A stretch of DNA of 64,000 bases, taken from NCBI RefSeq assembly GCF_002929805.1, contig NZ_PJJM01000104.1, forward strand, positions 1 to 64,000, written 5' to 3'. This document shows positions 18,660-30,012 of this stretch, one piece after another; the stretch's first letter is position 1, and each line of letters opens with the position of its first letter. Position numbers and translations under genes: made by a program. Source of the stretch: Cryobacterium sp. Y50 (lineage in GTDB: Bacteria > Actinomycetota > Actinomycetes > Actinomycetales > Microbacteriaceae). The notes below the pieces were generated by a model. It had not been told where the DNA came from and ran no database searches. It saw only the letters and a list, made by a program, of their open reading frames with translations.

Positions 18660-19511
18660 ATGAACAGAATTACCGCTCGACGCAAAATCACCCGAATCAC
18701 CGTTGGTGCCCATCCCCTGGCTGGCGAAGACCTGCTCGCCGTCGAGGAACCCCTGGAAATTCGAGTGAACGGCCGCCGCCTCGCCGTCACGATGCGTACC
18801 CCCGGCAATGACGTCGACCTTGCGGCTGGGTTTCTGGTCTCGGAGGGCGTCATCACCCAGGGCGACGATTTCAATTCGGCCCGCTACTGCGCCGGGGCCA
18901 TCGACGGGGTCAACACCTATAACGTGCTCGATGTCACGCTGGGCGCGGGCGTCGCGCCACCGGCACCGAGCCTGGAGCGCTCCCTCATCACCAACAGCTC
19001 CTGTGGCTTATGCGGCAAGGAAAGCATCGATGCCGTGCGCACCAAGTCAGTCTTCGAGATAGCGGATGACGCGGTACAGGTGACTGCCGAATTGCTCACG
19101 ACTTTTCCCGAAAAGCTGCGCGCCGGGCAGAACGTGTTCGAGAAAACTGGCGGCATCCACGCTGCCGGACTGTTCGATGCCGCCACCGGCGAACTCCTCG
19201 TGCTGCGCGAAGATGTCGGCCGACACAACGCCGTCGACAAGGTCATCGGCTGGGCGGTCAAAGAGAACAGGCTGCCGCTGACCGGTACGGTGCTCATGGT
19301 ATCGAGCAGGGCGAGTTTCGAACTCACCCAGAAAGCCCTGATGGCGGGCATTCCGGTGCTCGCGGCAGTCTCGGCACCCTCGTCACTCGCCGCGGAGTTC
19401 GCCGCCGAGGTTGGCATGACCCTGGTCGGCTTTCTCCGCGGCAACTCTATGGTCGTCTACGCCGGCGGCGACCGGATCATCGACGCACAGCGTGACGTGC
19501 AGGCCGCCTAA
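18660..19511 (+). CDS. fdhD: Formate dehydrogenase accessory sulfurtransferase FdhD
   Basis: FdhD passes sulfur from a cysteine desulfurase to the molybdenum/bis-MGD cofactor before insertion into formate dehydrogenase. The 283-residue sequence (start at ATG 18660, where family similarity begins: RITVGAHPLAGEDLLAVEEPL) has the redox-active CGLC at residues 115-118 inside TNSSCGLCGKESID. It also has GGIHAAGLFD, LREDVGRHNAVDKVIG and VSSRASFELTQKALMAG. It follows moaA by 49 bases and is convergent with its probable client gene; the two stop codons sit in one palindrome. Confidence 0.95.
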   Translation: MNRITARRKITRITVGAHPLAGEDLLAVEEPLEIRVNGRRLAVTMRTPGNDVDLAAGFLVSEGVITQGDDFNSARYCAGAIDGVNTYNVLDVTLGAGVAPPAPSLERSLITNSSCGLCGKESIDAVRTKSVFEIADDAVQVTAELLTTFPEKLRAGQNVFEKTGGIHAAGLFDAATGELLVLREDVGRHNAVDKVIGWAVKENRLPLTGTVLMVSSRASFELTQKALMAGIPVLAAVSAPSSLAAEFAAEVGMTLVGFLRGNSMVVYAGGDRIIDAQRDVQAA

Positions 19512-19517
19512 CCCCGG

Positions 19518-19523
<6 letters not shown>
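19506..19523. terminator. Compact bidirectional palindrome carrying both stop codons
   Basis: GCCTAACC-CC-GGTTAGGC is a perfect 8-bp inverted repeat. Its left arm contains the TAA of fdhD and its right arm the reverse-strand TAA of the convergent oxidoreductase gene. It may serve as a small two-way terminator; no T-run is visible. Confidence 0.5.
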
Positions 19524-21818
<2,295 letters not shown>

Positions 21819-22025
21819 GTACCCATCCTGCCTTGCCTCGAAAGAAAAATCCCCCGAATTATCAAATGGGCAAGATTTTGGAACAGAATGTGCTCGATGA
21901 TTCGTCTAGGATTGCCTCCGCAGACCATTCAACCTATCCGTTTGCGGAGTACGTCCACGGCCCTCGTGGACAGCCGAAACGCACAGCAGAGTCGCTATCG
22001 CCTTACCGGCAGCAAGGATATGTCC

Positions 22026-23420
22026 ATGAGCTGGCTCGACCGAGACCGCACCATCGCCCCACCCGGATTCAACCGCTGGCTGATTCCGCCGGCCGCACTG
22101 GCCGTGCACCTCTGCATTGGCCAGGCCTACGCCACGAGTGTTTACAAGACGGCGCTCGTGGCGCACTTCGACGCCAGCCTGGTGCAGATCGGGGTGATCT
22201 TCTCAATCGCCATCGTGATGCTCGGCCTGTCGGCCGCCATCATGGGTACCTGGGTCGACACCCACGGACCGCGCAAGGCCATGTTCGTCGCGGCTCTGTT
22301 CTGGTCGGGCGGATTCCTCATCGGTTCGCTCGGAATCTTTTCGAACCAGCTGTGGCTGGTCTACGTCGGCTACGGCTTCATCGGCGGTATCGGGCTCGGC
22401 ATCGGCTATATATCGCCCGTTTCGACGCTCATCAAGTGGTTTCCGGACCGCCCGGGCCTCGCCACCGGCATGGCCATCATGGGCTTTGGAGGAGGCGCCC
22501 TCATCGCCAGCCCGGTGTCGACGGTGCTACTCAGCTTCTATGACCCGAGCTCCGGGGCAGCGAACTGGGTGGCGAGCGGCGATTCCGTGGGCAAACTTTT
22601 TCTCACTCTCGCCGTGATCTATCTCGCGTACATGATGTTCGGCGCTTTCACGATCAAGGTTCCGGCTGCTGATTGGGTGCCGGCCGGATTCGATCCGTCG
22701 AAGGTGCGGGTCAAGGCCCTCGTCACGAGCAACCACGTTTCAGCCAGGAACGCCATTCGCACGCGTCAGTTCTGGCTCCTCTGGGTCGTCTTGTTCTGCA
22801 ACGTCACGGCCGGTATCGGCATTCTCGAGCAGGCCGCACCGATGATCCAGGACTTCTTCCGGCAGAGCAGCGGCAACTCGTTGGTCTCGGCCGCCGTTGC
22901 CGGAGGCTTTGTGGGCCTGTTGTCGCTCGCTAACATGGGCGGACGATTCGCCTGGTCGGCTACGTCGGACAAGACCGGACGCAAGAATATCTACATGGTG
23001 TACCTCGGCGTTGGCACGGTGTTGTACTTGCTGCTGGCCCTCGTCGGGTCAAGCACAACGGCGCTCTACGTTGTACTGGCCTTCATTATCATTTCTTTTT
23101 ACGGTGGCGGTTTCGCTACCGCTCCGGCCTACCTGCGGGATTTGTTCGGAACCTTTCAGGTGGGGGCCATCCATGGCCGCCTGCTGACGGCCTGGTCGGC
23201 GGCCGGCATTGCTGGCCCGCTCATTGTCAACTCGTTCCTCGATGCTCAGGGCGCTCCGGGTGAGTTGACGGCCGCGGCCTATCAGCCGGCCCTGCTCACC
23301 ATGGTTGGGCTGCTCGTTGTTGGCTTTGTGGCGAATCTTTTCGTGCGACCGGTTCACACCGACTATCACGAACCCGAAAAGCCGCTCGTCGGTGCAACAG
23401 CTTGGAAGGCGCACGCATGA
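22026..23420 (+). CDS. MFS transporter, oxalate/formate antiporter type
   Basis: The 464-residue protein has about 12 transmembrane segments and the oxalate:formate antiporter-like (OFA) pattern. Examples are LCIGQAYATSVYKTAL in helix 1, the inter-helix 2-3 motif GTWVDTHGPRK, GFIGGIGLGIGYISPVSTLIKWFPDRPGLATG, and the later repeat SLANMGGRFAWSATSDKTGRKN. The start at ATG 22026 is preferred because AAGGA lies seven bases before it; ATG 22020 is an alternative. It is divergent from the FdhF/YdeP gene and is followed, with an ATGA overlap, by a 33-residue single-helix protein. A role in formate, oxalate or other small carboxylate transport is inferred. Confidence 0.88.
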   Translation: MSWLDRDRTIAPPGFNRWLIPPAALAVHLCIGQAYATSVYKTALVAHFDASLVQIGVIFSIAIVMLGLSAAIMGTWVDTHGPRKAMFVAALFWSGGFLIGSLGIFSNQLWLVYVGYGFIGGIGLGIGYISPVSTLIKWFPDRPGLATGMAIMGFGGGALIASPVSTVLLSFYDPSSGAANWVASGDSVGKLFLTLAVIYLAYMMFGAFTIKVPAADWVPAGFDPSKVRVKALVTSNHVSARNAIRTRQFWLLWVVLFCNVTAGIGILEQAAPMIQDFFRQSSGNSLVSAAVAGGFVGLLSLANMGGRFAWSATSDKTGRKNIYMVYLGVGTVLYLLLALVGSSTTALYVVLAFIIISFYGGGFATAPAYLRDLFGTFQVGAIHGRLLTAWSAAGIAGPLIVNSFLDAQGAPGELTAAAYQPALLTMVGLLVVGFVANLFVRPVHTDYHEPEKPLVGATAWKAHA

Positions 23421-23518
23421 AGGTTCTAAAAGTCATCGTGGCTTGGGCGCTGGTAGGGATCCCGCTGGCGTTCGGCATTTCTCAGACACTCGCGAAGGTG
23501 ACGGCCCTGTTCGGCTAA
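23417..23518 (+). CDS. MFS transporter small subunit, 33 aa
   Basis: The tiny gene starts in an ATGA overlap with the transporter gene and encodes MKVLKVIVAWALVGIPLAFG followed by a short Thr/Lys tail ending LFG. It is a single hydrophobic helix. Proteins of this size and sequence type are encoded directly behind OFA-type MFS genes in other actinobacteria and are called MFS transporter small subunit, so the overlap and helix fit that family. It probably associates with the carrier in the membrane; its mechanistic role is not known to me. Confidence 0.8.
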   Translation: MKVLKVIVAWALVGIPLAFGISQTLAKVTALFG

Positions 23519-23543
23519 ACCCGGCATCTGCAGATATAAACAG

Positions 23544-23581
23544 ATAGAGCCACGCCCCCATTCACTGGGGCGTGGCTCTAT
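23544..23581 (+). terminator. Strong intrinsic terminator after transporter operon
   Basis: A perfect 15-bp stem, ATAGAGCCACGCCCC / GGGGCGTGGCTCTAT, with an eight-base loop is followed by TTT. It lies 25 bases after the small-subunit stop codon. Confidence 0.92.
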
Positions 23582-23669
23582 TTTGCGTGTTGAACGCTCG
23601 GCACCGATCAGGGCAGTCTGTCAGCCCTGGTGCCCTCATTCATGCAATGATGGCGCATGGGGAATTCGC

Positions 23670-23684
23670 TAGCTAGGCTAGCTA
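23670..23684. promoter_or_regulatory. 15-base palindrome upstream of glycosyltransferase operon
   Basis: TAGCTAG-G-CTAGCTA is a perfect inverted repeat about 140 bases before the GT4 gene, close to a possible promoter (TATACC just after it). It could be an operator. Nothing else was recognised between the transporter terminator and the GT4 start. Confidence 0.35.
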
Positions 23685-23821
23685 TACCTGATTCGTTCGC
23701 TTTCGTGTGCGGAATCCTCAACGTTTCTCGCACCGGAAGTTTTGAAATTCACCAATATTCACTCGTGGCAACCCCGAATCGCCACGATTGATTCGAGGAG
23801 TTTCACGAGAAGGAGCAGCCA

Positions 23822-26170
23822 ATGGCTACGCACACCGCACTCGACGACCAACGATCCGCGGCAACGCTGCTCGAGGGAATTCGACGCGCCGACGACCTCA
23901 CCGTGGCAGCCAGCCGCGATGGGGGCGCTCGGGCTGTGCGGCTGCTGGCCCAGGCCGCGACCGATTTGAGCGACCAGCTCACCGCTATCGCCGCCGTGCA
24001 CGCCCTCGCCCAGGTCTTCGATGACTCCGCCGATGAGGTACTGGTGGCCCTCCTGTACCACGACTGCGCTTTTCTGCGCGAGCATGCCGCCTGGGCCTTC
24101 GGTACCCGGTTGCCGCGCTACGACGCGATCGCTGGCTTGGTAACCCTGGTTCGGCTGGGTGGCTTCTCCGGCATGCTCGCCCAGCGCACCCTGGAACAGT
24201 GGGGCTCTTCGGCTGCGGACCAGGTGGCCCTGCTGCTGGAGGGTTCGCTGCTCGGCATCTCCGAAACGGATGCCCGTGCCCGCCTTATCGAGACCATCGG
24301 CCTGATTCCTGGCCGCGTTCCCGAACGCCTGCTGCGTCGGGTGGCCACCGACAGCGCTGAGAGCCTAGGTGCTCGTGCAGCCGCCATTGCCGGCCTCGGC
24401 GACCGGTCGCCGAGCGAAGCCGTGCTCGCGTTGCTCAGCGCTCTCTCGGAAGACAATGCAGTTGCCGGTGATGGGATCGAACTCGCAGCCGTATCCCGGC
24501 TGGCACTGTTCGATCTCACGGCGACGGCCGCGCCGCGGCCAAAATGGAACCGGGGCGCCACGATCGCCCAGCTGTTCCTGCACGCCGACATCGATGGTGA
24601 ACTCTCCCAGGTGGGTGTCGGCGACAACGGCGGCATCGCGACCCTTCTGGTACGGCTCGGTGACGCCCTCGTTGCCGGGCCAGCCGGCCTGCCGGGCGGT
24701 AGAACCCAAAGCGCCGCGGCGGCCGCTCTCCGTGCGCCGTTCGTCGGCAGCCGTTTTTCCGCTGGCCGTGCGACAGAAAAAGACTCGGTAGAACGGGTCA
24801 TCACCATGTCGCGCGGCACTTACGAGTCGGCGCTGGGCGGCCTGGCCGATGTCGGGAGCACCCGGCATGGACACTCCTTCGCGACGATTCCGTTCGTCGG
24901 CGGCGCGGTCCCGTCGATCGACGCGTGGCCTCGGCGGGTTGCCGCGCAGCGCGGCATTCGGCGTATCCTCCGCTCGGCTGGTGTGGTCGATGCGATTCAC
25001 CTGCGCATGGCCGACGTCGGCAGCCTTGCCGCGGCCACAGTAGCGCGGGACCTGGACATTCCGGTCGTCTTCACCGTCGCGCCAGACCCGCACGGCGTGA
25101 TCGAGTCTCTCGAAGCGAGTGGCGCGCTCACCCGGGCCAACTTTGGCACCGTCGATGCCGTCGAGCACTACTGGTTTCGCGCCCGCCTCGTGCAGCGGCT
25201 TGCCGCAGATGCCGCGCACACCGTGCTGTTTCCGCGACCGCGACTGCAGCAAGATATGGAACGTCTGACTGGCATCGACATTGACGCGCATCCGGAACGG
25301 CACTCGGTCATTCCCGAGGGAATCGACCTCGCGGTGATCGACCGCTCTCGCGCGGATGCGCTCGGGTCTCTCGGACTGACCGGCGAAAGTCTGCTGGTTT
25401 CTGCCGATGCCCGTAGCCGAGCAGCGGCGGAGCCCGCAGCAGTGGAGCCCGCAGCAGTGGCCTTTACCCAGCTCGACAACCTGCTCGGAACGCTGCCGAC
25501 CGCTCGGCGAGGCCTGCCATTGCTGATCAGCGTCGGTCGGCTGCACCGCGTGAAGGGTATGGCCAGCCTGGTCGAGGCATGGAACGGTGATACTCAACTG
25601 CGAGCTCGCTGCAATCTGTTGATTGTGGGAGGCGACCTGGAGCATCCGTCGTTTGATGAAGACATCGAGTTGCAGCGCATGACCAACATCCTGCCCGGCG
25701 GCGTCCTGGCCGATTCCGCTGACCGAGGCCTGCTGCTGGCCGGTCATCGCCCCAATGACACCGTCGCTCGCTGGCTGGCCGCCGTGCGCTACGGCCGGCC
25801 GGGCCTGTCGGCACCGTTTGGGGTGTACGTCTGCGCGAGTATGAAAGAGGAGTTTGGAATCGCGCTACTCGAGGCGATGGCCACCGGACTCACGGTGGTC
25901 GCGCCGAATGGCGGCGGACCGGCCACGTACGTCGAGCACGGAGTGACGGGCATTCTCGTCGCTACCGGTGACGGTGCCGCCCTCGCTCGCTCGATTGCTG
26001 AGGCCGTGGACCTCGCTGGCGGAACGCAGGGTAGCGCCAATGCGATACGGGCCCGCAGCATGGTCGCGAACAAGTTCACGATCGAAGCGATGGCGTCGGC
26101 GCTCGGCGAGATTTACCGCGGCGTTGCCGTGGCGACCGAGCCGGCGGCCTGGGAACTGAGCGTTTCGTGA
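23822..26170 (+). CDS. HEAT-repeat/GT4 glycosyltransferase fusion
   Basis: At 782 residues this is much longer than a plain GT4 enzyme. Residues 1 to about 260 are helical, Ala/Leu-rich and HEAT-like (LYHDCAFLREHAAWAFG; VALLLEGSLLGISETDARARLIETIG). From about 270 a two-domain GT4 glycosyltransferase follows: LFLHADIDGELSQVGVGDNGGIATLLV near the donor-side loop, HSVIPEGID, ISVGRLHRVKGMASLVEAW, and EEFGIALLEAMATGLTVVAPNGGGPATYVEHG with the E-x7-E motif. It resembles sucrose-phosphate-synthase-type GT4 enzymes. Substrates are unknown. It overlaps the next glycosyltransferase gene (GTGA). A 15-base duplication encodes repeated EPAAV units at about 25430-25460. Confidence 0.85.
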   Translation: MATHTALDDQRSAATLLEGIRRADDLTVAASRDGGARAVRLLAQAATDLSDQLTAIAAVHALAQVFDDSADEVLVALLYHDCAFLREHAAWAFGTRLPRYDAIAGLVTLVRLGGFSGMLAQRTLEQWGSSAADQVALLLEGSLLGISETDARARLIETIGLIPGRVPERLLRRVATDSAESLGARAAAIAGLGDRSPSEAVLALLSALSEDNAVAGDGIELAAVSRLALFDLTATAAPRPKWNRGATIAQLFLHADIDGELSQVGVGDNGGIATLLVRLGDALVAGPAGLPGGRTQSAAAAALRAPFVGSRFSAGRATEKDSVERVITMSRGTYESALGGLADVGSTRHGHSFATIPFVGGAVPSIDAWPRRVAAQRGIRRILRSAGVVDAIHLRMADVGSLAAATVARDLDIPVVFTVAPDPHGVIESLEASGALTRANFGTVDAVEHYWFRARLVQRLAADAAHTVLFPRPRLQQDMERLTGIDIDAHPERHSVIPEGIDLAVIDRSRADALGSLGLTGESLLVSADARSRAAAEPAAVEPAAVAFTQLDNLLGTLPTARRGLPLLISVGRLHRVKGMASLVEAWNGDTQLRARCNLLIVGGDLEHPSFDEDIELQRMTNILPGGVLADSADRGLLLAGHRPNDTVARWLAAVRYGRPGLSAPFGVYVCASMKEEFGIALLEAMATGLTVVAPNGGGPATYVEHGVTGILVATGDGAALARSIAEAVDLAGGTQGSANAIRARSMVANKFTIEAMASALGEIYRGVAVATEPAAWELSVS

Positions 26171-27492
26171 CCCTGCTGATCATCAGCCCGGATTATGCCT
26201 CGCACCTGTACCCACTCGCGACGCTCGGCACCGCCTGGGCGCAAGCCGGCGAACGCGTCGTGGTCGCGAGCGGGCCGGCCACGGCCGACATCGTGACCGA
26301 GTTCGGGTTTGAACGTGAGCATCTTCAACTGGGCCGCGGTTCCAACCCCGGCACGATCCGCGTCGAACAGCAGCCCGCCGGTGAAGACGACGCCCTGCGG
26401 GGGTTCTTCGACGCGACCCGCCGTGGAATGGTCGACACTCTGCGATTTCAGGCCGCGGCTCGCAGTAGCGACCTGCTGTACAACCCGGTCGAGATTGCCC
26501 GCAGGGTGCAGCGCATCGTCGCGCGGGTGCAGCCAGATCAGGTCATCGTCGACCACCTGGCCTTCAGCGCCAGGCTGGGTTTGCTCAGTGCCGGCGTCGC
26601 GCACGCAGACATCGTGCTGGGGCATCCGTCTGCACTGCCCGTGGGCGCGGAGGTCTACGGTTACCCGCCGGCCTGGCCCGCGGTGTTCTCGCCTGCCGCC
26701 TCAGAACTGGCCCTGCTCCAATTGCAGTGCGCGGCCGTGCGCGACACGTTCACAGCCCAGTGGAACGACGCCCTGCGTAAGCTCGACCCTCACGCCGAGC
26801 CGAGCCTGGACGCCTTCCAGGAATCGGGAGACGTGCTGTTGCTCAACTACCCGGCCGAATTACACGCGCCGGCGAGAACGAGCCAGCTGCCGCCCCACGT
26901 GTTTCTCGGCTCCGCCGTGCGATCCGAGTCCGTCGATCCCGAGGTCGAGGCCTGGCTGGCGGCGGATTCGCTGCCCGTGGTCTACGTCAGTTTCGGAAGT
27001 TTTCTCTCGGTGCGTGCTGACGTGCTCGCCCGCGTCGTCGCCGCCCTCGCCGGCCTTCCAGTGCGGGTCGCCATCGCCGCCGGGACGACCGACCCGACCG
27101 AGTTGGGGGCCTTGCCCGCCGCCTGGCTGGTGCGCGCGTTCCTGCCGCAGGTGCGCCTGCTGCAACAGTCCGTGCTTGCCGTCACCCACGGCGGCAACAA
27201 TTCGGTCACCGAGGCGATGACAGCCGGAGTTCCGCTCGTCGTACTGCCGTTCTCGACCGACCAGTTCGCCGGCGCGGCCGCTCTCGATGCAGCGGGCTTT
27301 GGCACCTCCTTGCCGCCCAATACTGCCACGGTTCTGGATCTGCGGGCTGCCTGCGAGCGAATGCTGCGCCTTAGCGCTGACTCGAGCGCCGCCCCGCGCG
27401 CCCGCCTCGATACGCTCGCGCTGTCGTTGACCCGGCAATCCGGAGCCGAGCGGGCCTACGCGGCGCTCACTCGGGTGCCCGCCCGGGGCTAG
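26167..27492 (+). CDS. GT1-type (UGT/MGT-like) glycosyltransferase
   Basis: This 441-residue protein begins with the GT1 opening LLIISPDYASHLYPLATLG. It contains VYVSFGSFLSV, and the nucleotide-sugar signature AFLPQVRLLQQSVLAVTHGGNNSVTEAMTAG followed by PLVVLPFSTDQFAGAAAL. The usual UGT consensus His-Gly-Gly is present. The start is a GTG in a GTGA overlap with the HEAT/GT4 gene, so the two are translated from one message and probably act on the same glycoside or glycolipid. The acceptor cannot be deduced; no pathway genes for a secondary metabolite lie nearby. Confidence 0.88.
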   Translation: MTLLIISPDYASHLYPLATLGTAWAQAGERVVVASGPATADIVTEFGFEREHLQLGRGSNPGTIRVEQQPAGEDDALRGFFDATRRGMVDTLRFQAAARSSDLLYNPVEIARRVQRIVARVQPDQVIVDHLAFSARLGLLSAGVAHADIVLGHPSALPVGAEVYGYPPAWPAVFSPAASELALLQLQCAAVRDTFTAQWNDALRKLDPHAEPSLDAFQESGDVLLLNYPAELHAPARTSQLPPHVFLGSAVRSESVDPEVEAWLAADSLPVVYVSFGSFLSVRADVLARVVAALAGLPVRVAIAAGTTDPTELGALPAAWLVRAFLPQVRLLQQSVLAVTHGGNNSVTEAMTAGVPLVVLPFSTDQFAGAAALDAAGFGTSLPPNTATVLDLRAACERMLRLSADSSAAPRARLDTLALSLTRQSGAERAYAALTRVPARG

Positions 27493-27504
27493 GAGAGAAA
27501 CCAG

Positions 27505-28182
27505 TCAGCTCGGCCGGTCGACGTCGACACCCGTTCCGAGGTCACCGCACTCGATATGCTCGACCGGGTGCGCGCGCAGGTACGGGCGGGCACCGGTGTC
27601 GCCAGCGAGGGTATCGATAAGCGGCGTCCAGTGCTGTCGGCCGATCACAACGGGATGCCCCGGTTGGCGCGCAAAGCGCGCCTGGCGCAGAGTGTTGGCC
27701 GAGAGAACGGTCGCGCCCGGCACCGCCGTGGTGCCGAAATTCGTGCTGATCATTCGCGCAACCGTAGCAGCGTTCAGATCGGGCACGTCCACCGGAATGA
27801 CCGCGATGGCCGTGAGATCGGGCTGTTCGATGGCGCAGCGCAGACCGGCGCGCAGCGACGCGGAGAGCCCCTCAGCCCAGTCGGTGGCCTGCACGATACG
27901 AACGGATGCCGGCGGCCGGTCTTTGCCCCGAACTGGCGCACTGGTCGGGTCGTCATCACCAGCGTCAAGCAGAGCCGCCGCCTCGGCCCAGCGGGCGCCG
28001 AGCACGACGATAACGGGAGAGCATCCGGCTTCGGCTAGTACGTCGACAGCGCGTTGCAGCCAGGAACGCCCGGCGCCATCGTGCACGAGCGCCTTGGGCA
28101 TGCCATAGCGCGAACCGGCACCGGCGGCGAGCACCAGCCCAGCCACGCGGCTGGGCGACGGCGAAAGGTACATGCCTGCCAT
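27505..28182 (-). CDS. MocA-like nucleotidyltransferase
   Basis: The 225-residue protein has the MobA/MocA-type start VAGLVLAAGAGSRYGMPKAL and the metal-binding VIPVDVPDLNAATV, plus ARQPGHPVVIGRQHW. Such enzymes transfer CMP (MocA) or GMP to molybdopterin; MocA makes the MCD form used by xanthine dehydrogenases. It is encoded on the same strand downstream of guanine deaminase and xanthine dehydrogenase genes, so cofactor supply for the latter is the best reading. The classical third position (LAAGxSxRMG) is Tyr-Gly here instead of Met-Gly. CTP versus GTP specificity is not certain from sequence. Confidence 0.82.
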   Translation of the reverse strand: MAGMYLSPSPSRVAGLVLAAGAGSRYGMPKALVHDGAGRSWLQRAVDVLAEAGCSPVIVVLGARWAEAAALLDAGDDDPTSAPVRGKDRPPASVRIVQATDWAEGLSASLRAGLRCAIEQPDLTAIAVIPVDVPDLNAATVARMISTNFGTTAVPGATVLSANTLRQARFARQPGHPVVIGRQHWTPLIDTLAGDTGARPYLRAHPVEHIECGDLGTGVDVDRPS

Positions 28183-28302
28183 CGTAGGGTTTTGCGGCGA
28201 CCTGTGCTGCAGTCAGCCGCACCACGGGTGAGCAGACCTGGCGAGCCCACGGCAGCAGGCCGGCGCACCCTGGGGCTGTCGGCCTGCGAAACCAAGCCCG
28301 GT

Positions 28303-29715
28303 CTAGTCCACGTTCACGCGGCGGCCACGAACGTAGACCCCGGTGATCGCGGGCTCGCGCAGGGCGAGCAGCAGCGCAAATAGGGTCTGCTCGGCGGCCA
28401 GCACTGCGTCGTCGGCGCGCACGGCGTTCGCCAGCACGAGTGCGAGCGGTTCCCAGCGGTCCGGGTCGATTAGCAGAACGTCCGCATCCTTGCCGAGGTC
28501 GAAATTGCCGAACCGGGCCTCCATATCGAGCGCGCGGGCCCCGGCGAGGGTTCCGGTGAACAGCAGCGCGGCCGGATCGAGTGCCAGGCCGGCATCTCCC
28601 GGTTCGGACAGGTGCGCCTTGTAGCAGTCGTTGAGCACCCGCGTGACGAGCCATTCGTCGCCGCCGCCGACATCCGTTCCAATCGCGACGTTCACCCCGA
28701 AACCGGTCGTGCGCCGCCACGGCATGGTGCCCGACCCGAGGAACGCCTGCGAGGTCGGGCAGTGCGCGATCGACGTGCCGGTGTCGGCGAGGCGGGCGAG
28801 CTCCGAATCTTGGCAGTGCACGGCGTGGGCGAGGATGCTGCGGGGGCCGAGCAGCGACGAGCCACCGTGGGCCGAGCCTGGCAGGAAGCATCCGTCGTAG
28901 GTGTCGAGATAGGTCGTCGTGCCGAACACTGAGCGCACGACGTCGATTTCCCCGGAGCCTGGCCGGTCGTTCTCGTTGAGGTGGCTATGAAAGTACACGC
29001 CGCGGCCCCGCACCGAGTCGTAAAGCTCGCCGAGCCCAGCGAGGGTTGTCGGCGTCACCGATAGGCTGAATCGGGGCACGATCGCGACCTGCAGCAGCGC
29101 GGTCTGCGCGTCGCCGGTGTCGACGGCGTGCCAGTGGTCGATCTCGGCCGCCGTGAGTTCAAGAGCTGCCTGCTCACTCGTGACCAGCGCTCGGGCGGAG
29201 TCGGTGCCGACGGTCTGAATGCCGCGCCCGCTCACCAGTCGCAGGCCGGCCGCCTGGGTTTCTTCGAACAGGGCGTTTTGCGCGGGCGCAAACGCCGAGC
29301 CGAACACGAGAGCGCTGGTCGTGCCGACGGATGCCCGACGCCGGGTGAAATCGCGCGCCACCTGTCGCGCAAACCCCGGGTCTTCCAGCCGAGCCTCGGC
29401 TGGGAACACGCACTCGTCGAGCCATTCGAGTAGTTGGCCGCCGCCGTAGGCATCCGTTGTGTAGGTCTGCGGAAAATGGATGTGGGTGTCGACGAAACCC
29501 GGCAAGATGAACCCGGTTTGGGTCACCGGCAGTGCGGCAAACGTGGCCGGCAGCTCGTTGAAGGGGCCGACCCAGGCGATCGTGCCATCGGCGGCCGTGA
29601 CGAGGGCTCCGTCGGGCACCGAGACGAGGTGCGATCGGGCCTGCGCAACTGTGGGAGCGCCGGTTATGTGAAAAATGTGGCCGCGAAAGACCTCGGGCGA
29701 AATGGTTCTGTGCAC
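28303..29715 (-). CDS. guaD: Guanine deaminase
   Basis: This amidohydrolase converts guanine to xanthine. The 470-residue reading from GTG at 29715 contains the metal-binding PGFVDTHIHFPQ typical of guanine deaminase, then YGGGQLLEWLDECVFPAEARL, FHSHLNEN, LAHAVHCQDSELARLADTG, HCPTSQAFLGSG and the late Asp in NVAIGTDVGGG. These are the expected His/Asp zinc ligands. Longer upstream reading crosses the uricase relic and is not family-like; the exact start is uncertain by some codons. It lies in a purine-degradation block with xanthine dehydrogenase genes upstream. Confidence 0.93.
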   Translation of the reverse strand: MHRTISPEVFRGHIFHITGAPTVAQARSHLVSVPDGALVTAADGTIAWVGPFNELPATFAALPVTQTGFILPGFVDTHIHFPQTYTTDAYGGGQLLEWLDECVFPAEARLEDPGFARQVARDFTRRRASVGTTSALVFGSAFAPAQNALFEETQAAGLRLVSGRGIQTVGTDSARALVTSEQAALELTAAEIDHWHAVDTGDAQTALLQVAIVPRFSLSVTPTTLAGLGELYDSVRGRGVYFHSHLNENDRPGSGEIDVVRSVFGTTTYLDTYDGCFLPGSAHGGSSLLGPRSILAHAVHCQDSELARLADTGTSIAHCPTSQAFLGSGTMPWRRTTGFGVNVAIGTDVGGGDEWLVTRVLNDCYKAHLSEPGDAGLALDPAALLFTGTLAGARALDMEARFGNFDLGKDADVLLIDPDRWEPLALVLANAVRADDAVLAAEQTLFALLLALREPAITGVYVRGRRVNVD

Positions 29716-29831
29716 AACAGCGGAGATTACCGTCTCCCCGCTGTGAACTCGGCGTTGTGGCGCCGTTCGGCCGGGAATCTGCCCAGTTCGGTACCGGAGC
29801 GCACCTAAACCAGCCCGGTGTAGGAGTCCCA

Positions 29832-29999
29832 GGCCGGTCGGCCGTGTGGTAAACTTCACCGTTGTTCTGTACGTTGAACGGCGACAGATCGTGCAGAAAT
29901 CGGTGTTTGTTCGGTGCCGACAGCCGAATCTCGGTGATGAACGAAGACGCTTCGGGCAGCGCCTCGCCCTGCGATACAGCGTCACCCTGCGAGAACCGG
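29832..29999 (-). pseudogene. Urate oxidase C-terminal relic
   Basis: Between guaD and the xanthine dehydrogenase gene one minus-strand frame reads EIRLSAPNKHRFLHDLSPFN, then VQNNGEVYHTADRP. This is the conserved C-terminal block of cofactor-free uricase (usual form SMPNKHHFLVDLSPF...NPNEVFFAADRPYGLIEATV). Upstream in the same frame QGDAVSQGEALPEASSFITEI fits the preceding helix in simplified form. The family ending (YGLIEATV) is missing and no N-terminal three quarters of the enzyme is present, so only a fragment remains. It fits a former guanine-to-xanthine-to-urate-to-hydroxyisourate pathway. Confidence 0.75.
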
Positions 30000-30012
30000 G
30001 CGGCGCATCCGC

